7,050 nucleotides of DNA, from the NCBI GenBank assembly GCA_002348365.1, contig DEBC01000119.1:115091-122140 (forward strand), in the 5' to 3' direction. The notes under the pieces are model-generated. The model was not told where the DNA came from. It did no database searches and saw only the letters and a program-made list of their open reading frames with translations. The translations under genes were made by a program, and so were the position numbers. Shown piece after piece: positions 1-6,904 of this stretch (the stretch's first letter is position 1; each line of letters starts with the position of its first letter). Origin of the DNA: Alphaproteobacteria bacterium UBA2966 (lineage in GTDB: Bacteria; Pseudomonadota; Alphaproteobacteria; UBA2966).

Positions 1-30
1 GGAGACTGGGAGACTTCGAAGAGTTCATCG

Positions 31-38
31 AGGGAGGA
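31..38 (+). promoter_or_regulatory. Ribosome binding site of the D-lactate dehydrogenase gene
   Basis: AGGGAGGA is a strong Shine-Dalgarno match, 4 bases before the GTG at 43. It fixes the start although the reading frame continues upstream. A TAG (41-43) in another frame overlaps the GTG, so an upstream gene could end there with coupled translation, but too little sequence is present to tell. Confidence 0.7.
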
Positions 39-42
39 CGTA

Positions 43-1428
43 GTGGACGCTGCGCGAGCGAACATCGACACGACTGTCGCGGTATTGAAGCAACAGCTTG
101 GTGAGCGCTTATCAACTGTCGCCGCCGTTCGAGAGCGGCATGGACAGGATGAGAGCTACCACGCCGTGCACGCGCCGGATGCGGTCGTGTTCCCCAGGAC
201 CACGGAGGAGGTTGCCGAGATCGTGCGGGTTTGTGCCGAGCACGGCACGCCGGTCATTCCATTTGGCGTCGGTACATCGCTTGAAGGCCATGTGGCCGCG
301 TTGCACGGCGGTGTGTGCATCGATCTCAGCGAAATGAATGAGATCGTTCGGGTGAGCGCCGAAGACATGGACGTGACGGTTCAGGCCGGGGTTCGCCGTA
401 AACAGTTGAACGAGCACTTGCGCGATACAGGGTTGTTCTTTCCGATCGACCCGGGCGCAGATGCAACAATCGGCGGGATGACGGCAACGCGGGCGTCGGG
501 AACGAATGCTGTTCGGTACGGGACCATGCGCGAGAATGTACTCGCGCTCACTGTCGTTACATCCGATGGTCGGATCATCAATACGGCACGTCGGGCGCGT
601 AAGTCGGCCGCAGGGTATGACCTCACACGTATGTTTGTCGGTTCCGAAGGAACCCTGGGGGTGATTACCGAAGTGACGCTGCGCCTCTATGGTATTCCGG
701 AGGCCATGTCCGCGGCGATCTGTTCCTTTCCGGGTATGAATGCAGCCATTGATACCGTGATTGGGACGATTCAGATGGGAATCCCCGTCGCGCGTATCGA
801 GTTGCTTGATGAGTTGCAGATGAAGGCCTGCAATCTCTACTCCGACCTTGATTATCCGGAAGCTCCAACTTTATTCCTGGAATTTCACGGATCAGAGGCC
901 AGCGTCGCGGAACAGGCCGAAACCGTGCAGATGATCGCCACAGAAAATGGCGCAGGTGATTTTCAGTGGGCGACCCGAACCGAGGATCGCAACCGGCTTT
1001 GGCAGGCACGCCACGATGCCGCTTATGCTGCGCTGGCCCTTCGAACCGGCGCCAAAATGTGGGCTACGGACGTTTGCGTGCCCATTTCCAGGCTGGCGGA
1101 ATGTATTCTGGAGACCCAGCAGGACATTTCAGAGTCGTTCCTGATGGCGCCGCTCGTTGGGCACGTCGGAGACGGGAACTTCCATCTGGTGTTTCTTTTC
1201 GATCCGGACGATGAACGGGAAATGGCTGAGGTTGAGCGCCTGAACGAGCGATTGGTTCTTCGCTCGCTGGCCCTCGACGGAACATGCACCGGCGAACATG
1301 GTGTTGGGACCGGCAAATTGAACTACTTGATTGCGGAGCACGGAGAGGCCGTGAGTTTGATGCGCGAAATCAAGAAAGCGATGGATCCCGCAAACATTAT
1401 GAATCCGGGCAAGATCATACAGTTGTAG
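43..1428 (+). CDS. FAD-binding D-lactate dehydrogenase (cytochrome), LDHD/GlcD family
   Basis: This 461-residue flavoprotein is predicted to oxidise D-lactate (or a related D-2-hydroxyacid) to the 2-oxoacid and pass electrons to the respiratory chain. An FAD-binding type-4 (PCMH) domain spans about residues 44-220. It includes PFGVGTSLEGH (73-83), PIDPGADATIGGM (134-146), ASGTNAVRYGTMR (151-163) and GSEGTLG (200-206). The C-terminal FAD-oxidase domain carries GHVGDGNFH (373-381) and GEHGVG (417-422); in this family their His and Glu residues bind a metal at the active site. MDPANIMNPGK (447-457) is the usual C-terminal signature. The PIDPGAD and ASGTNAVRYGTMR stretches match mitochondrial-type LDHD more closely than GlcD as I remember them. 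There is no signal peptide. The start is GTG, chosen because AGGGAGGA (31-38) lies 4 bases upstream; the frame stays open to the window edge but has no other start there. Glycolate or 2-hydroxyglutarate as substrate cannot be excluded. Confidence 0.9.
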   Translation: MDAARANIDTTVAVLKQQLGERLSTVAAVRERHGQDESYHAVHAPDAVVFPRTTEEVAEIVRVCAEHGTPVIPFGVGTSLEGHVAALHGGVCIDLSEMNEIVRVSAEDMDVTVQAGVRRKQLNEHLRDTGLFFPIDPGADATIGGMTATRASGTNAVRYGTMRENVLALTVVTSDGRIINTARRARKSAAGYDLTRMFVGSEGTLGVITEVTLRLYGIPEAMSAAICSFPGMNAAIDTVIGTIQMGIPVARIELLDELQMKACNLYSDLDYPEAPTLFLEFHGSEASVAEQAETVQMIATENGAGDFQWATRTEDRNRLWQARHDAAYAALALRTGAKMWATDVCVPISRLAECILETQQDISESFLMAPLVGHVGDGNFHLVFLFDPDDEREMAEVERLNERLVLRSLALDGTCTGEHGVGTGKLNYLIAEHGEAVSLMREIKKAMDPANIMNPGKIIQL

Positions 1429-1620
1429 GTCAGCGCAAGAGTCAGGATGAGTATTGGATGAATGTTCAGGCTAGCGGACCGAATGAAGTGGAGCCGTAAG
1501 GCCAATGTTCGCTACTGACCTGCAAAGGTTTGGTGAGCTCTTCCACGTTCCGTGTGGAGCAGCCGACCGCGACGCGATAACGTTTCTTATGGTCATGCGT
1601 TTCGCCTGAGTGAGTACAAT
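1429..1620. other. Spacer between the dehydrogenase and AsmA genes, no convincing element
   Basis: This 192-base stretch separates two co-directional genes. I found no RNA gene, no hairpin followed by a T tract and no good -35/-10 pair. The small inverted repeat TCCAC/GTGGA around 1541-1558 has no T run and is not a terminator. A 13-codon frame (1458-1499) follows AGGATGAG but resembles nothing. The gap length suggests that the AsmA gene has its own promoter, which I cannot locate. Confidence 0.4.
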
Positions 1621-4600
1621 TTGAAAAAAGCCGCATACATTGCTGGTGGGCTCATTGTCGTCTTGTTCGGGCTCTTGCTCGCAATCCCCTCGTTCTTGGA
1701 CTTGAATGATTACAAGGCAGAGATTGCGGATGCGGTTGCCACCGCGACAGGCCGTGAACTGTCGCTAGGTGGCGACATCGACCTGACGTTGCTCCCGGCG
1801 CCGGTCCTTTCTGTTACGGATATCGGCCTGTCCAGTGTGGAAGGTTCGCGCCAGCCGCTGCTCGCTGAGATCGGTGGCCTCGAGGTGCGCGTGGCCCTGT
1901 TGCCACTCCTGAGCAGTCAGGTCCAGGTGGAACGCGTGACCCTGATCAATCCCGTCGTTTGGTTGGAGAAACTCCCGTCTGGGCAGCTGAACTGGGAGTT
2001 TGGCCCGCCGACGGAGCAGCGCGATGCGGGTGGTATCGGGAGCACAGGCGCATCCGCTCCCGGCGTTGATCTCAGTTTCGACAACATTCGTATCGAGAAT
2101 GGGTCGATCAATTTTCTCGATTCAGTGCAGGGATTCGAAGAATCGATCACATCCATCAATGCGGAAGTATCGGCAGCCTCGTTTGAGGGACCTTTCGATC
2201 TCAAGGGCACTCTCGTCGCCCGTGGCATCGAAGTGAAGCTGGAGTCGGCGGTCGGTCAGATCCGTGAGTCGGAAGCCGTCCCAGTTCGCTTGGCTTTGAC
2301 GGCTGGAGGCTCAGTGCTCACCACGAAGTTCAGCGGGAGCGTTTCGGTCGGTACGGGTCAAGCTTCCGGGACGTTGGAGCTTCAGGGCGAGCGCGTGATG
2401 AGTGCCCTGCAAGCTTTCGACCCGGCTCTGGCTTCTTCCGTTCAAGGAGTTGCTGCGCTCGAACATCCCTTCCAGGCGAAGGCCAAGCTGTTCGCCAGTC
2501 CGGGAGGTGTTGAGATCAACAATGCGCAACTGCAGGTCGGTTCATCGAGTGCCAACGGTGCGGTGAACGTCTTGCTTGGCGAGCCAATGCGCCTCGATGT
2601 CGCACTCACACTGAGCCGCTTGCAGTTGGAAGACTGGTTGCCGGACCAGGCACAGAACGGCTCGGCTGGCGCGGCGTCCGCCGTCGACACGGTGGTCGAC
2701 TCGGGTCCGGCCACCCCGTTGGAGTTTCAGATCCCCACCGATATCGCAGCGACGGTTGCGATTGGAGTCGACGCCTTGACCTATCGAGAGGGCATCGTCA
2801 GTCAGGTTGAGATCTCGGGTGAGCTCTCGGAAGGCGTTATCGCTCTCTCCCGGTTATCGGCGCTGCTGCCGGGTGGGTCATCTATGGACATCAAAGGGGA
2901 TTTGCGGTCGACCGAAGAACTTCCGCAATTCGAAGGGCAGATCCAGGCCCGCTCCGACAATTTGCGCGGGGTGATGGGATGGCTGGGAGTCGATACGAAT
3001 GATGTCGCTTCGGATCGGCTTCGGAAGTTGGCTTTCAATTCAATCGTTCGCGCAACACCCAAGTTGGTTCAAATCTACGGCGTGGATTTGCGACTCGATT
3101 CGTCCCGTCTTTCGGGTGGAATCGCATATGCCTTTCGCGAGCGTCCTGCATTCAGCATTGATGTCGTTATCGATCAGCTCAATCTCGACGCCTACCTGCC
3201 ACAGGTGAAGACTCAGGAAACCAAGCGCGATACCGGCGAGGTCGACGCCGCTGAGTCCCAGGCCACCGCCTCGGCGCAGCAGCTGATACCCCCTGATATT
3301 GCCTCTGCGTTGGAGGGAATCGATACCAACACGAAGGTTTCGATTGCGACGCTCACCTACAATGAAGTGCCGGTTAAGGGGGTTGAAATCGACGTGGGTA
3401 TTCTTGGCGGTGCGCTGACCGTCCGCAAGGCGAGCGTCGAAAGCTTGGCAGGAGGCTCATTTACACTGAGCGGTAACGCCACCGATCTCGCCGCAAAACC
3501 CACTATCAATGCACAACTCAGAATGATGGCGTCCAATGTGGCGGGCCTTGCCCGCTTGGCCGGCGTGGACATGCCCATTTCTTCGGATCGTCTCGGGTCC
3601 GTTGAGATTTCGGGTGGACTGACGGGCCGCGCGGAGAGGTTGGGTGTTGATCTCAGTGTCGCTGCGGCTGGCGGGAACATTACGGTGAGGGGAACTGTCG
3701 ACGCGGTGTCGCCGAAGCCCAACCTCGATCTTGCTCTCGGCCTCAAAAACAGCAGCATCGCAAACATCACGCAGCTGTTCGGCACCGGTCCCCGGGAGAG
3801 CGCGAGCGGCATCTCCGGGGCCGTAGACCTGCGGGGGACCGCGACTGGCTGGCTCGATAACCTGGGTGTTGATCTCTCGACCCGTATCGGTGACGCCGAA
3901 TTGACGGCCGCGGGCAGCATCTCGGCCGCAGATACTCTTGGGTACAATGTTGCTCTTTCAGCCCGGCATCCTGACGCCACCCGTTTCGTGAACGATTTAG
4001 GGGCCGACTATCGGCCTGCAGCCGAGAATCTGGGAGCTCTCGATATGTCCGCCGATCTCTCGGGTGGCAAAAGCGCGCTCCGGGTCGCAAATTTGAAGGG
4101 TAGTTTTGGCTCCGCTTCGATCGCGGGAGATATGGACGTTGCGTTCGGCGGTCCACGGCCGCGCATCGTCGGAAGCGTGAATACGAGCGAGATATTCGTG
4201 GATCTCTTTATGCCGCGACCGGACCCTGCAGCGTCGCAAGCGGGCGGTTCAAGGGGGGGGCAGCGGTCGACGGCATCAAGGTGGTCGAGCGATCCCCTCG
4301 ATCTCAGCCCGCTGCGCTTGGCCGACGCCCAACTCGACATTGCCGCTCGGGGCATCATCTACGGGCCATATACCTTCGCCGAACCGAAACTGACTCTGTC
4401 GGTTCAGGACGGCGTTCTCAGCATCGATCCACTGGTCGGGAAACTGTTTGCCGGCGAGGTCGATGTGCGCGGGAGACTGCTGGATGACGAGGTTCCGGCG
4501 CTCGAACTGGCTGTAAATCTGAGTGGTGCCGATCTGCAGCGAGCCATCGTCGATATTGTCGGTCTGGATGCCGTTGCAGGAATGTTGGGGATTGAGGGCA

Positions 4601-5259
4601 GTGTTTCGGCACGTGGTCGGAGCGAGAGAGAACTCGTTTCGGCCTTGAACGGCACTGCGTCGATTTCAGCAACACAAGGAGTCATTCGAGGGATCGATCT
4701 GAAGACACTGAGTGATCGTCTTAAGCGTCTGAACGAGATTCCGGATTATCTGGCGCTCCTGCAGACGACGATGAACGGTGGGGAAACTCGGTTCTCAACT
4801 TTGGGTGGTGCAGTCCGGATCGAGAACGGGGTCATGGCGTCTTCCGATTTCGGCGGCGATCTCGAAGGTGCGCGCCTGACCGGTCAGGCGGTGGTGGATT
4901 TGCCGCGTTGGATAATGGATCTTCAGTCGGAGGTCCGCCTGACGGAGCATCCGCAGGCGCCGCCTCTCGGTCTCGTGCTGCGAGGTCCGCTGGACTCTCC
5001 TCAACGTGACGTAAAGACCCAACGACTGGAGCGGTATCTCGCCCAGCGGGTTGGCGGCACCTTGTTGCAGAAAGTGCTTCCCAAGGAAGCGCGCGGGATC
5101 GGCAGCGTGCTGCTCGGAGGGCAGCCAAGCTCTCAGGGCACAGAACGCTCGGGCACGGAGGCCAACGAAGACACGTCGTCGACTCAGCAGCCACAAAGGC
5201 CGGAACCTTTGACACCGGAAACATTGCTCAAGGGATTGTTCAAGGGCTTTGGCAAGTAG
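1621..5259 (+). CDS. AsmA-family protein, inner-membrane anchored
   Basis: This is a 1212-residue AsmA-type protein. The family (AsmA, TamB, YhdP and relatives) is anchored in the inner membrane by one N-terminal helix and projects a long beta-rich groove through the periplasm; members are linked to outer-membrane assembly and phospholipid transport. The sequence starts MKKAAYIAGG, with a transmembrane helix at about 4-26. The typical FLDLNDYK (25-32) follows, and then TGRELSLGGDIDL (43-55). The middle consists of repeated beta units separated by Ser/Ala/Gly-rich linkers at about 341-365, 528-555 and 865-890. The conserved AsmA C-terminal region begins at DPLDLSPLRLADAQLDI (891-907) and runs to about 1155, followed by a Gln/Pro-rich tail ending LLKGLFKGFGK. 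TTG at 1621 is preferred over the in-frame GTG at 1552, because the extra 23 residues would put a basic, non-hydrophobic stretch before the anchor. TGAGTGAG (1607-1614) is a weak ribosome site. Its cargo and partners cannot be inferred. Confidence 0.88.
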   Translation: MKKAAYIAGGLIVVLFGLLLAIPSFLDLNDYKAEIADAVATATGRELSLGGDIDLTLLPAPVLSVTDIGLSSVEGSRQPLLAEIGGLEVRVALLPLLSSQVQVERVTLINPVVWLEKLPSGQLNWEFGPPTEQRDAGGIGSTGASAPGVDLSFDNIRIENGSINFLDSVQGFEESITSINAEVSAASFEGPFDLKGTLVARGIEVKLESAVGQIRESEAVPVRLALTAGGSVLTTKFSGSVSVGTGQASGTLELQGERVMSALQAFDPALASSVQGVAALEHPFQAKAKLFASPGGVEINNAQLQVGSSSANGAVNVLLGEPMRLDVALTLSRLQLEDWLPDQAQNGSAGAASAVDTVVDSGPATPLEFQIPTDIAATVAIGVDALTYREGIVSQVEISGELSEGVIALSRLSALLPGGSSMDIKGDLRSTEELPQFEGQIQARSDNLRGVMGWLGVDTNDVASDRLRKLAFNSIVRATPKLVQIYGVDLRLDSSRLSGGIAYAFRERPAFSIDVVIDQLNLDAYLPQVKTQETKRDTGEVDAAESQATASAQQLIPPDIASALEGIDTNTKVSIATLTYNEVPVKGVEIDVGILGGALTVRKASVESLAGGSFTLSGNATDLAAKPTINAQLRMMASNVAGLARLAGVDMPISSDRLGSVEISGGLTGRAERLGVDLSVAAAGGNITVRGTVDAVSPKPNLDLALGLKNSSIANITQLFGTGPRESASGISGAVDLRGTATGWLDNLGVDLSTRIGDAELTAAGSISAADTLGYNVALSARHPDATRFVNDLGADYRPAAENLGALDMSADLSGGKSALRVANLKGSFGSASIAGDMDVAFGGPRPRIVGSVNTSEIFVDLFMPRPDPAASQAGGSRGGQRSTASRWSSDPLDLSPLRLADAQLDIAARGIIYGPYTFAEPKLTLSVQDGVLSIDPLVGKLFAGEVDVRGRLLDDEVPALELAVNLSGADLQRAIVDIVGLDAVAGMLGIEGSVSARGRSERELVSALNGTASISATQGVIRGIDLKTLSDRLKRLNEIPDYLALLQTTMNGGETRFSTLGGAVRIENGVMASSDFGGDLEGARLTGQAVVDLPRWIMDLQSEVRLTEHPQAPPLGLVLRGPLDSPQRDVKTQRLERYLAQRVGGTLLQKVLPKEARGIGSVLLGGQPSSQGTERSGTEANEDTSSTQQPQRPEPLTPETLLKGLFKGFGK
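3010..4209 (+). repeat. Degenerate protein-level repeats in the AsmA-family protein
   Basis: At least four units of about 60-70 residues share one pattern. They lie at residues 464-526, 654-721, 729-794 and 801-863 of the AsmA protein (bases 3010-3198, 3580-3783, 3805-4002 and 4021-4209). Units 1 and 2 open with SDRL. Units 2 and 4 share LGSVEIS versus LGALDMS. Units 1, 2 and 3 contain GVDL (YGVDLRL, LGVDLSV, LGVDLST). Each unit ends in a hydrophobic strand such as NLDAYL, NITQLFG, FVNDLG or FVDLF. Identity is low and the repeats are not evident at DNA level. They fit the repeating beta-groove architecture of AsmA-like proteins. Confidence 0.55.
4253..4260 (+). repeat. Run of eight G inside the AsmA-family gene
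   Basis: Eight consecutive G encode R878-G879-G880 in a Ser/Gly/Arg-rich linker just before the conserved C-terminal domain. Gaining one G would lead to a TGA at 4485-4487, and losing one to a TGA at 4391-4393; either removes the C-terminal domain. The window copy is in frame. It may be a slippage-prone site or merely linker composition. Confidence 0.6.
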
Positions 5260-5264
5260 CGCTT

Positions 5265-5297
5265 GATACCGCGACTATGTTTCTGGATCTCGGTATC
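5265..5297. other. Inverted repeat at the convergent gene ends
   Basis: GATACCG (5265-5271) is exactly complementary to CGGTATC (5291-5297). GA (5273-5274) can also pair with TC (5288-5289), leaving a 13-base loop. The element spans the 15-base gap between the two stop codons and the 3' end of the ribbon-helix-helix gene. It could be a bidirectional terminator, but no T run follows on either strand, so this is weak. Confidence 0.3.
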
Positions 5298-5478
5298 TGT
5301 CCAGAACGAACACGCGTATGGCACTGGAGAGGTTTGTGGTGCGGCCTTTATCGATCGTGCCCACAAGGGCGTTCACCGACACTCCGATTTCGTGCGCTAT
5401 CTCGCACAGCGCCTCCCAGAACTCTTCCTCGAGAGAGATGCTCGTGCGATGGCCGGCGATGGTGACAGAACGCTTCAT
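5275..5478 (-). CDS. Ribbon-helix-helix domain protein (RHH_4 type)
   Basis: This is a 67-residue protein that is almost entirely one ribbon-helix-helix domain. The N-terminal strand (KRSVTIAGHRTSISLE, 2-17) is followed by helix A (EEFWEALCEIAHEIG, 18-32). A turn and second helix (SVNALVGTIDKG, 34-45) come next, then a C-terminal segment NLSSAIRVFVLDRYR (49-63). This matches the small RHH_4 family widespread in Alphaproteobacteria. The fold predicts a dimeric DNA-binding protein, but the regulated targets are unknown. It starts 36 bases after the stop of the exporter gene, in the same frame, so the two are probably co-transcribed. No good Shine-Dalgarno is seen before the ATG. Its stop lies 15 bases from that of the convergent AsmA gene. 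Confidence 0.85.
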   Translation of the reverse strand: MKRSVTIAGHRTSISLEEEFWEALCEIAHEIGVSVNALVGTIDKGRTTNLSSAIRVFVLDRYRDPET

Positions 5479-5514
5479 GAAGTGCGGCGAACTAATGCGT
5501 GCCGTGGCCCCCGG

Positions 5515-6150
5515 TCACAGGACATGTTCCACCAGCATCATTGCGGCGATGGCCAACAGAACAATCCCGGTTCCCCAGTTCACGATGTGCTGGAATCGTG
5601 GTTGATCCAGAAGGCTTCGGATCCAGTCCGCGGGCAGCGCAAGTGGCAGCTGCCAAAGCGTGTTGATGGCAATGAGAGTCGCTCCGAGGATGAGCAGCTG
5701 TCCGGGGACCTGACCACGCTCAACATCAACAAAGTTGGGCATGAGAGCCAGAAAGACAAGAATGACCTTCGGATTGGGAAGGTTGGTCAGCATGGCATCT
5801 CGCAGCGCCTTGGCATGACTCACGCCGATCGTCGAATTTGTTCCCTCGACCCGCACGATGCCCTTTCGAATGCCCTGTACGCCGAGCCAGGCAATGTAAC
5901 CCGCTCCGGCTATAGCAATCAGTGTGAACAGGGCTGGTGAAGATGCGATGACGATGGAAAGGCCGACAATCGCAAGAATCGTATGCCCGACCAGGCCAAA
6001 TTGCACGCCCATGACCGCAGCGGCGCCCACACCTCGCCCCGACGATATGGTGTAGCGCAGGACGATAATCGTATCGGGGCCGGGTGACATGACCATTGCC
6101 AGTGCTGCTGCCACGAAGGCCACAAATGTCGTTGGCTCAATAAGCAACAC
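5515..6150 (-). CDS. LysE/RhtB-family amino-acid exporter
   Basis: This is a 211-residue inner-membrane protein of the LysE/RhtB translocator superfamily, which exports amino acids or similar small molecules using the proton gradient. The hallmark MSPGPD (21-26) follows a first hydrophobic helix (about 6-24). A G-rich segment GRGVGAAAVMGVQFGLVGH (38-56) comes next, and LTNLPNPKV (121-129) matches the conserved NPK region. Further hydrophobic helices lie at about 57-92, 128-140, 149-170 and 190-210, giving the expected six. Length is normal. The start is GTG; an in-frame stop at 6169-6171 prevents a much longer N-terminus, and TTG one codon downstream is an alternative. No clear Shine-Dalgarno is visible. 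The substrate cannot be deduced: the family covers lysine, arginine, threonine, homoserine, leucine and others. It lies 81 bases after sspB on the same strand. Confidence 0.9.
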   Translation of the reverse strand: MLLIEPTTFVAFVAAALAMVMSPGPDTIIVLRYTISSGRGVGAAAVMGVQFGLVGHTILAIVGLSIVIASSPALFTLIAIAGAGYIAWLGVQGIRKGIVRVEGTNSTIGVSHAKALRDAMLTNLPNPKVILVFLALMPNFVDVERGQVPGQLLILGATLIAINTLWQLPLALPADWIRSLLDQPRFQHIVNWGTGIVLLAIAAMMLVEHVL

Positions 6151-6231
6151 GGTTACCGGGGTGGCGCATCAATGGATTCTTGCGCATCCCGCCTGTTAGA
6201 ACGTCACGCCACCGCTTGGATTGGAACGGCT
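6151..6231 (-). promoter_or_regulatory. sspB-exporter spacer with short direct and inverted repeats
   Basis: Within 81 bases, GATGCGC (read on the minus strand) occurs at 6182-6188 and again at 6164-6170, exactly 18 bases apart. GGTGGCG (6160-6166) and CGCCACC (6207-6213) form a 7-base inverted repeat enclosing both copies, with its inner arm just before the exporter GTG. This could be an operator or a leader structure that affects translation. No T tract follows, so it is not an evident terminator. Chance occurrence is possible. Confidence 0.25.
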
Positions 6232-6735
6232 CTATTTCTTGCGAAACCGGTCCAGAACGACAACGTCGGCCGATGCGGCGCTGGTGTCCACCGACACAGG
6301 TATGTCTTCAAGGTCGTCATCCGGCACAGCCGCGGGAAGGTCGTCATCGCGGTCGTGCAGATTTTCATTGATGGATGTCTGTTCCGCCTTGAACTGCAAT
6401 CCGAATTGCACGCTGGGGTCGGCAAACCCCGTGATGGCGTCGAAAGGCACCTCAAGATGTTCCTTTCGTCCACCAAACGAGAGCGTCACGGAAAACATGT
6501 CCTCGTCGATAATCAGATCCCAGAATTGGTGCTGAATGACGATCGTGATCTCCTCCGGATACTGCTCACGGAGGGATTGCGGCACGTGAACGCCCGGCGC
6601 ATCCGTCTTGTAGGTGATGTAGAAGTGATGATCTCCCGGTAGACCGACGGCTGCGGCTCGGGACAGCGCCTCGCGTACGACGCCTTTGAGCGCGTTTTCG
6701 ACGATCTGATTGTAGCCCATCAGGTCTTTTGTCAT
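6232..6735 (-). CDS. sspB: SspB, ClpXP adaptor for tmRNA-tagged proteins (alphaproteobacterial type)
   Basis: This is a 167-residue SspB-family stringent starvation protein. It binds ssrA-tagged proteins and tethers them to the ClpXP protease in the cytoplasm. The folded domain covers about residues 7-116. It contains the N-terminal helix GYNQIVENALKGVVREAL (7-24), GLPGDHHFYITY (31-42), APGV (46-49), the hallmark QHQFWDLIID (68-77), VTLSFGG (83-89) and FADPSVQFGLQF (104-115). An acidic, probably disordered linker with two Asp-rich clusters (128-132 and 139-144) follows, then the basic C-terminal peptide VVVLDRFRKK (158-167), which I infer is the ClpX-docking tail. The frame is open to 6819, but ATG at 6735 is the start: AAGGT (6743-6747) precedes it, and the MTKDLMGYNQ opening fits alphaproteobacterial SspB. 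The tmRNA gene lies directly upstream on the same strand, matching its job. Confidence 0.93.
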   Translation of the reverse strand: MTKDLMGYNQIVENALKGVVREALSRAAAVGLPGDHHFYITYKTDAPGVHVPQSLREQYPEEITIVIQHQFWDLIIDEDMFSVTLSFGGRKEHLEVPFDAITGFADPSVQFGLQFKAEQTSINENLHDRDDDLPAAVPDDDLEDIPVSVDTSAASADVVVLDRFRKK

Positions 6736-6742
6736 TGAGGCT

Positions 6743-6747
6743 ACCTT
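6743..6747 (-). promoter_or_regulatory. Ribosome binding site of sspB
   Basis: AAGGT on the minus strand ends 7 bases before the ATG at 6735. It decides this start over an extension of 28 codons to 6819, which has no such site and would encode a Cys/Trp/Arg-containing leader foreign to SspB proteins. Confidence 0.65.
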
Positions 6748-6773
6748 GTGGTGCTCCCGGGGCGATTCGAGTC

Positions 6774-6783
6774 GTTGATCAAC
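6774..6783. promoter_or_regulatory. Perfect palindrome in the sspB leader
   Basis: GTTGATCAAC is a perfect 10-base palindrome between the candidate promoter and the sspB start. Its position would suit an operator. No regulator is known to me for this exact site, and palindromes of this length occur by chance. Confidence 0.25.
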
Positions 6784-6803
6784 TGATTGACGCGACACCC
6801 AAC

Positions 6804-6832
6804 ATAGTAGCGGGCGCACGCGTGGAGTTGAA
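6804..6832 (-). promoter_or_regulatory. Candidate sigma-70-like promoter of sspB
   Basis: On the minus strand a -35-like TTCAAC (6827-6832) and a -10-like TACTAT (6804-6809) are 17 bases apart. Transcription would start near 6797, giving a leader of about 62 bases. The -10 matches consensus at 4 of 6 positions and the -35 at 3 of 6, so this is only a candidate. It fits a separate transcription unit for sspB after the tmRNA hairpin. Confidence 0.3.
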
Positions 6833-6840
6833 TGGCAAAG

Positions 6841-6865
6841 TGGCCGGAATGTCGGCCGACGGCCA
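6841..6865. other. GC-rich inverted repeat downstream of the tmRNA
   Basis: TGGCCG (6841-6846) pairs with CGGCCA (6860-6865). Inside lies the perfect palindrome GTCGGCCGAC (6851-6860). On the minus strand no T run follows, and the short T run of the tmRNA terminator comes just before it. It may assist termination or act as a protein site upstream of the sspB promoter; neither is shown. Confidence 0.3.
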
Positions 6866-6904
6866 AAAATTGAAGTGGGGGGCTTCTGTTGCCAGGTGCC
6901 CCCC
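6865..6904 (-). terminator. Terminal hairpin of the tmRNA coding piece, probable terminator
   Basis: On the minus strand GGGGGGC (6898-6904) pairs perfectly with GCCCCCC (6877-6883). Inside, CTG (6893-6895) pairs with CAG (6886-6888) around a GCAA tetraloop of the stable GNRA class. Five T follow (6865-6869) after 7 intervening bases. The strength of the stem suggests an intrinsic terminator or the structured 3' end of the RNA. The offset T run makes the terminator reading less than certain. Confidence 0.6.

Noticed and set aside
1..104. Tail of an upstream gene overlapping the dehydrogenase start
   Set aside because: Stops at 41-43 and 102-104 in two frames could end an upstream gene, but 40 to 100 bases give no recognisable protein, so no call is made.
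1458..1499. 13-codon frame after AGGATGAG between the first two genes
   Set aside because: It is too short to judge, resembles no known leader peptide, and has no attenuator-like hairpin after it.
1552..1620. GTG at 1552 as start of the AsmA protein
   Set aside because: The added 23 residues are polar and basic and carry no anchor. TTG 1621 gives the typical short basic start followed at once by the membrane helix.
3357..3980. Minus-strand frame of 207 codons inside the AsmA gene
   Set aside because: It is Pro/Ser/Arg-rich without motif or ribosome site, and it lies opposite the well-supported AsmA repeats. It is an antisense shadow.
5263..5940. Long plus-strand frame of 225 codons opposite the exporter and RHH genes
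   Set aside because: It is rich in His, Arg and Gln with no recognisable domain. The opposite strand gives two clear families (MSPGPD exporter motif and an RHH fold) over the same bases.
6736..6819. N-terminal extension of SspB by 28 codons
   Set aside because: The extension has no Shine-Dalgarno, and the added residues are unlike SspB proteins. It would also cover the promoter candidate and the palindrome. ATG 6735 has AAGGT at good spacing.
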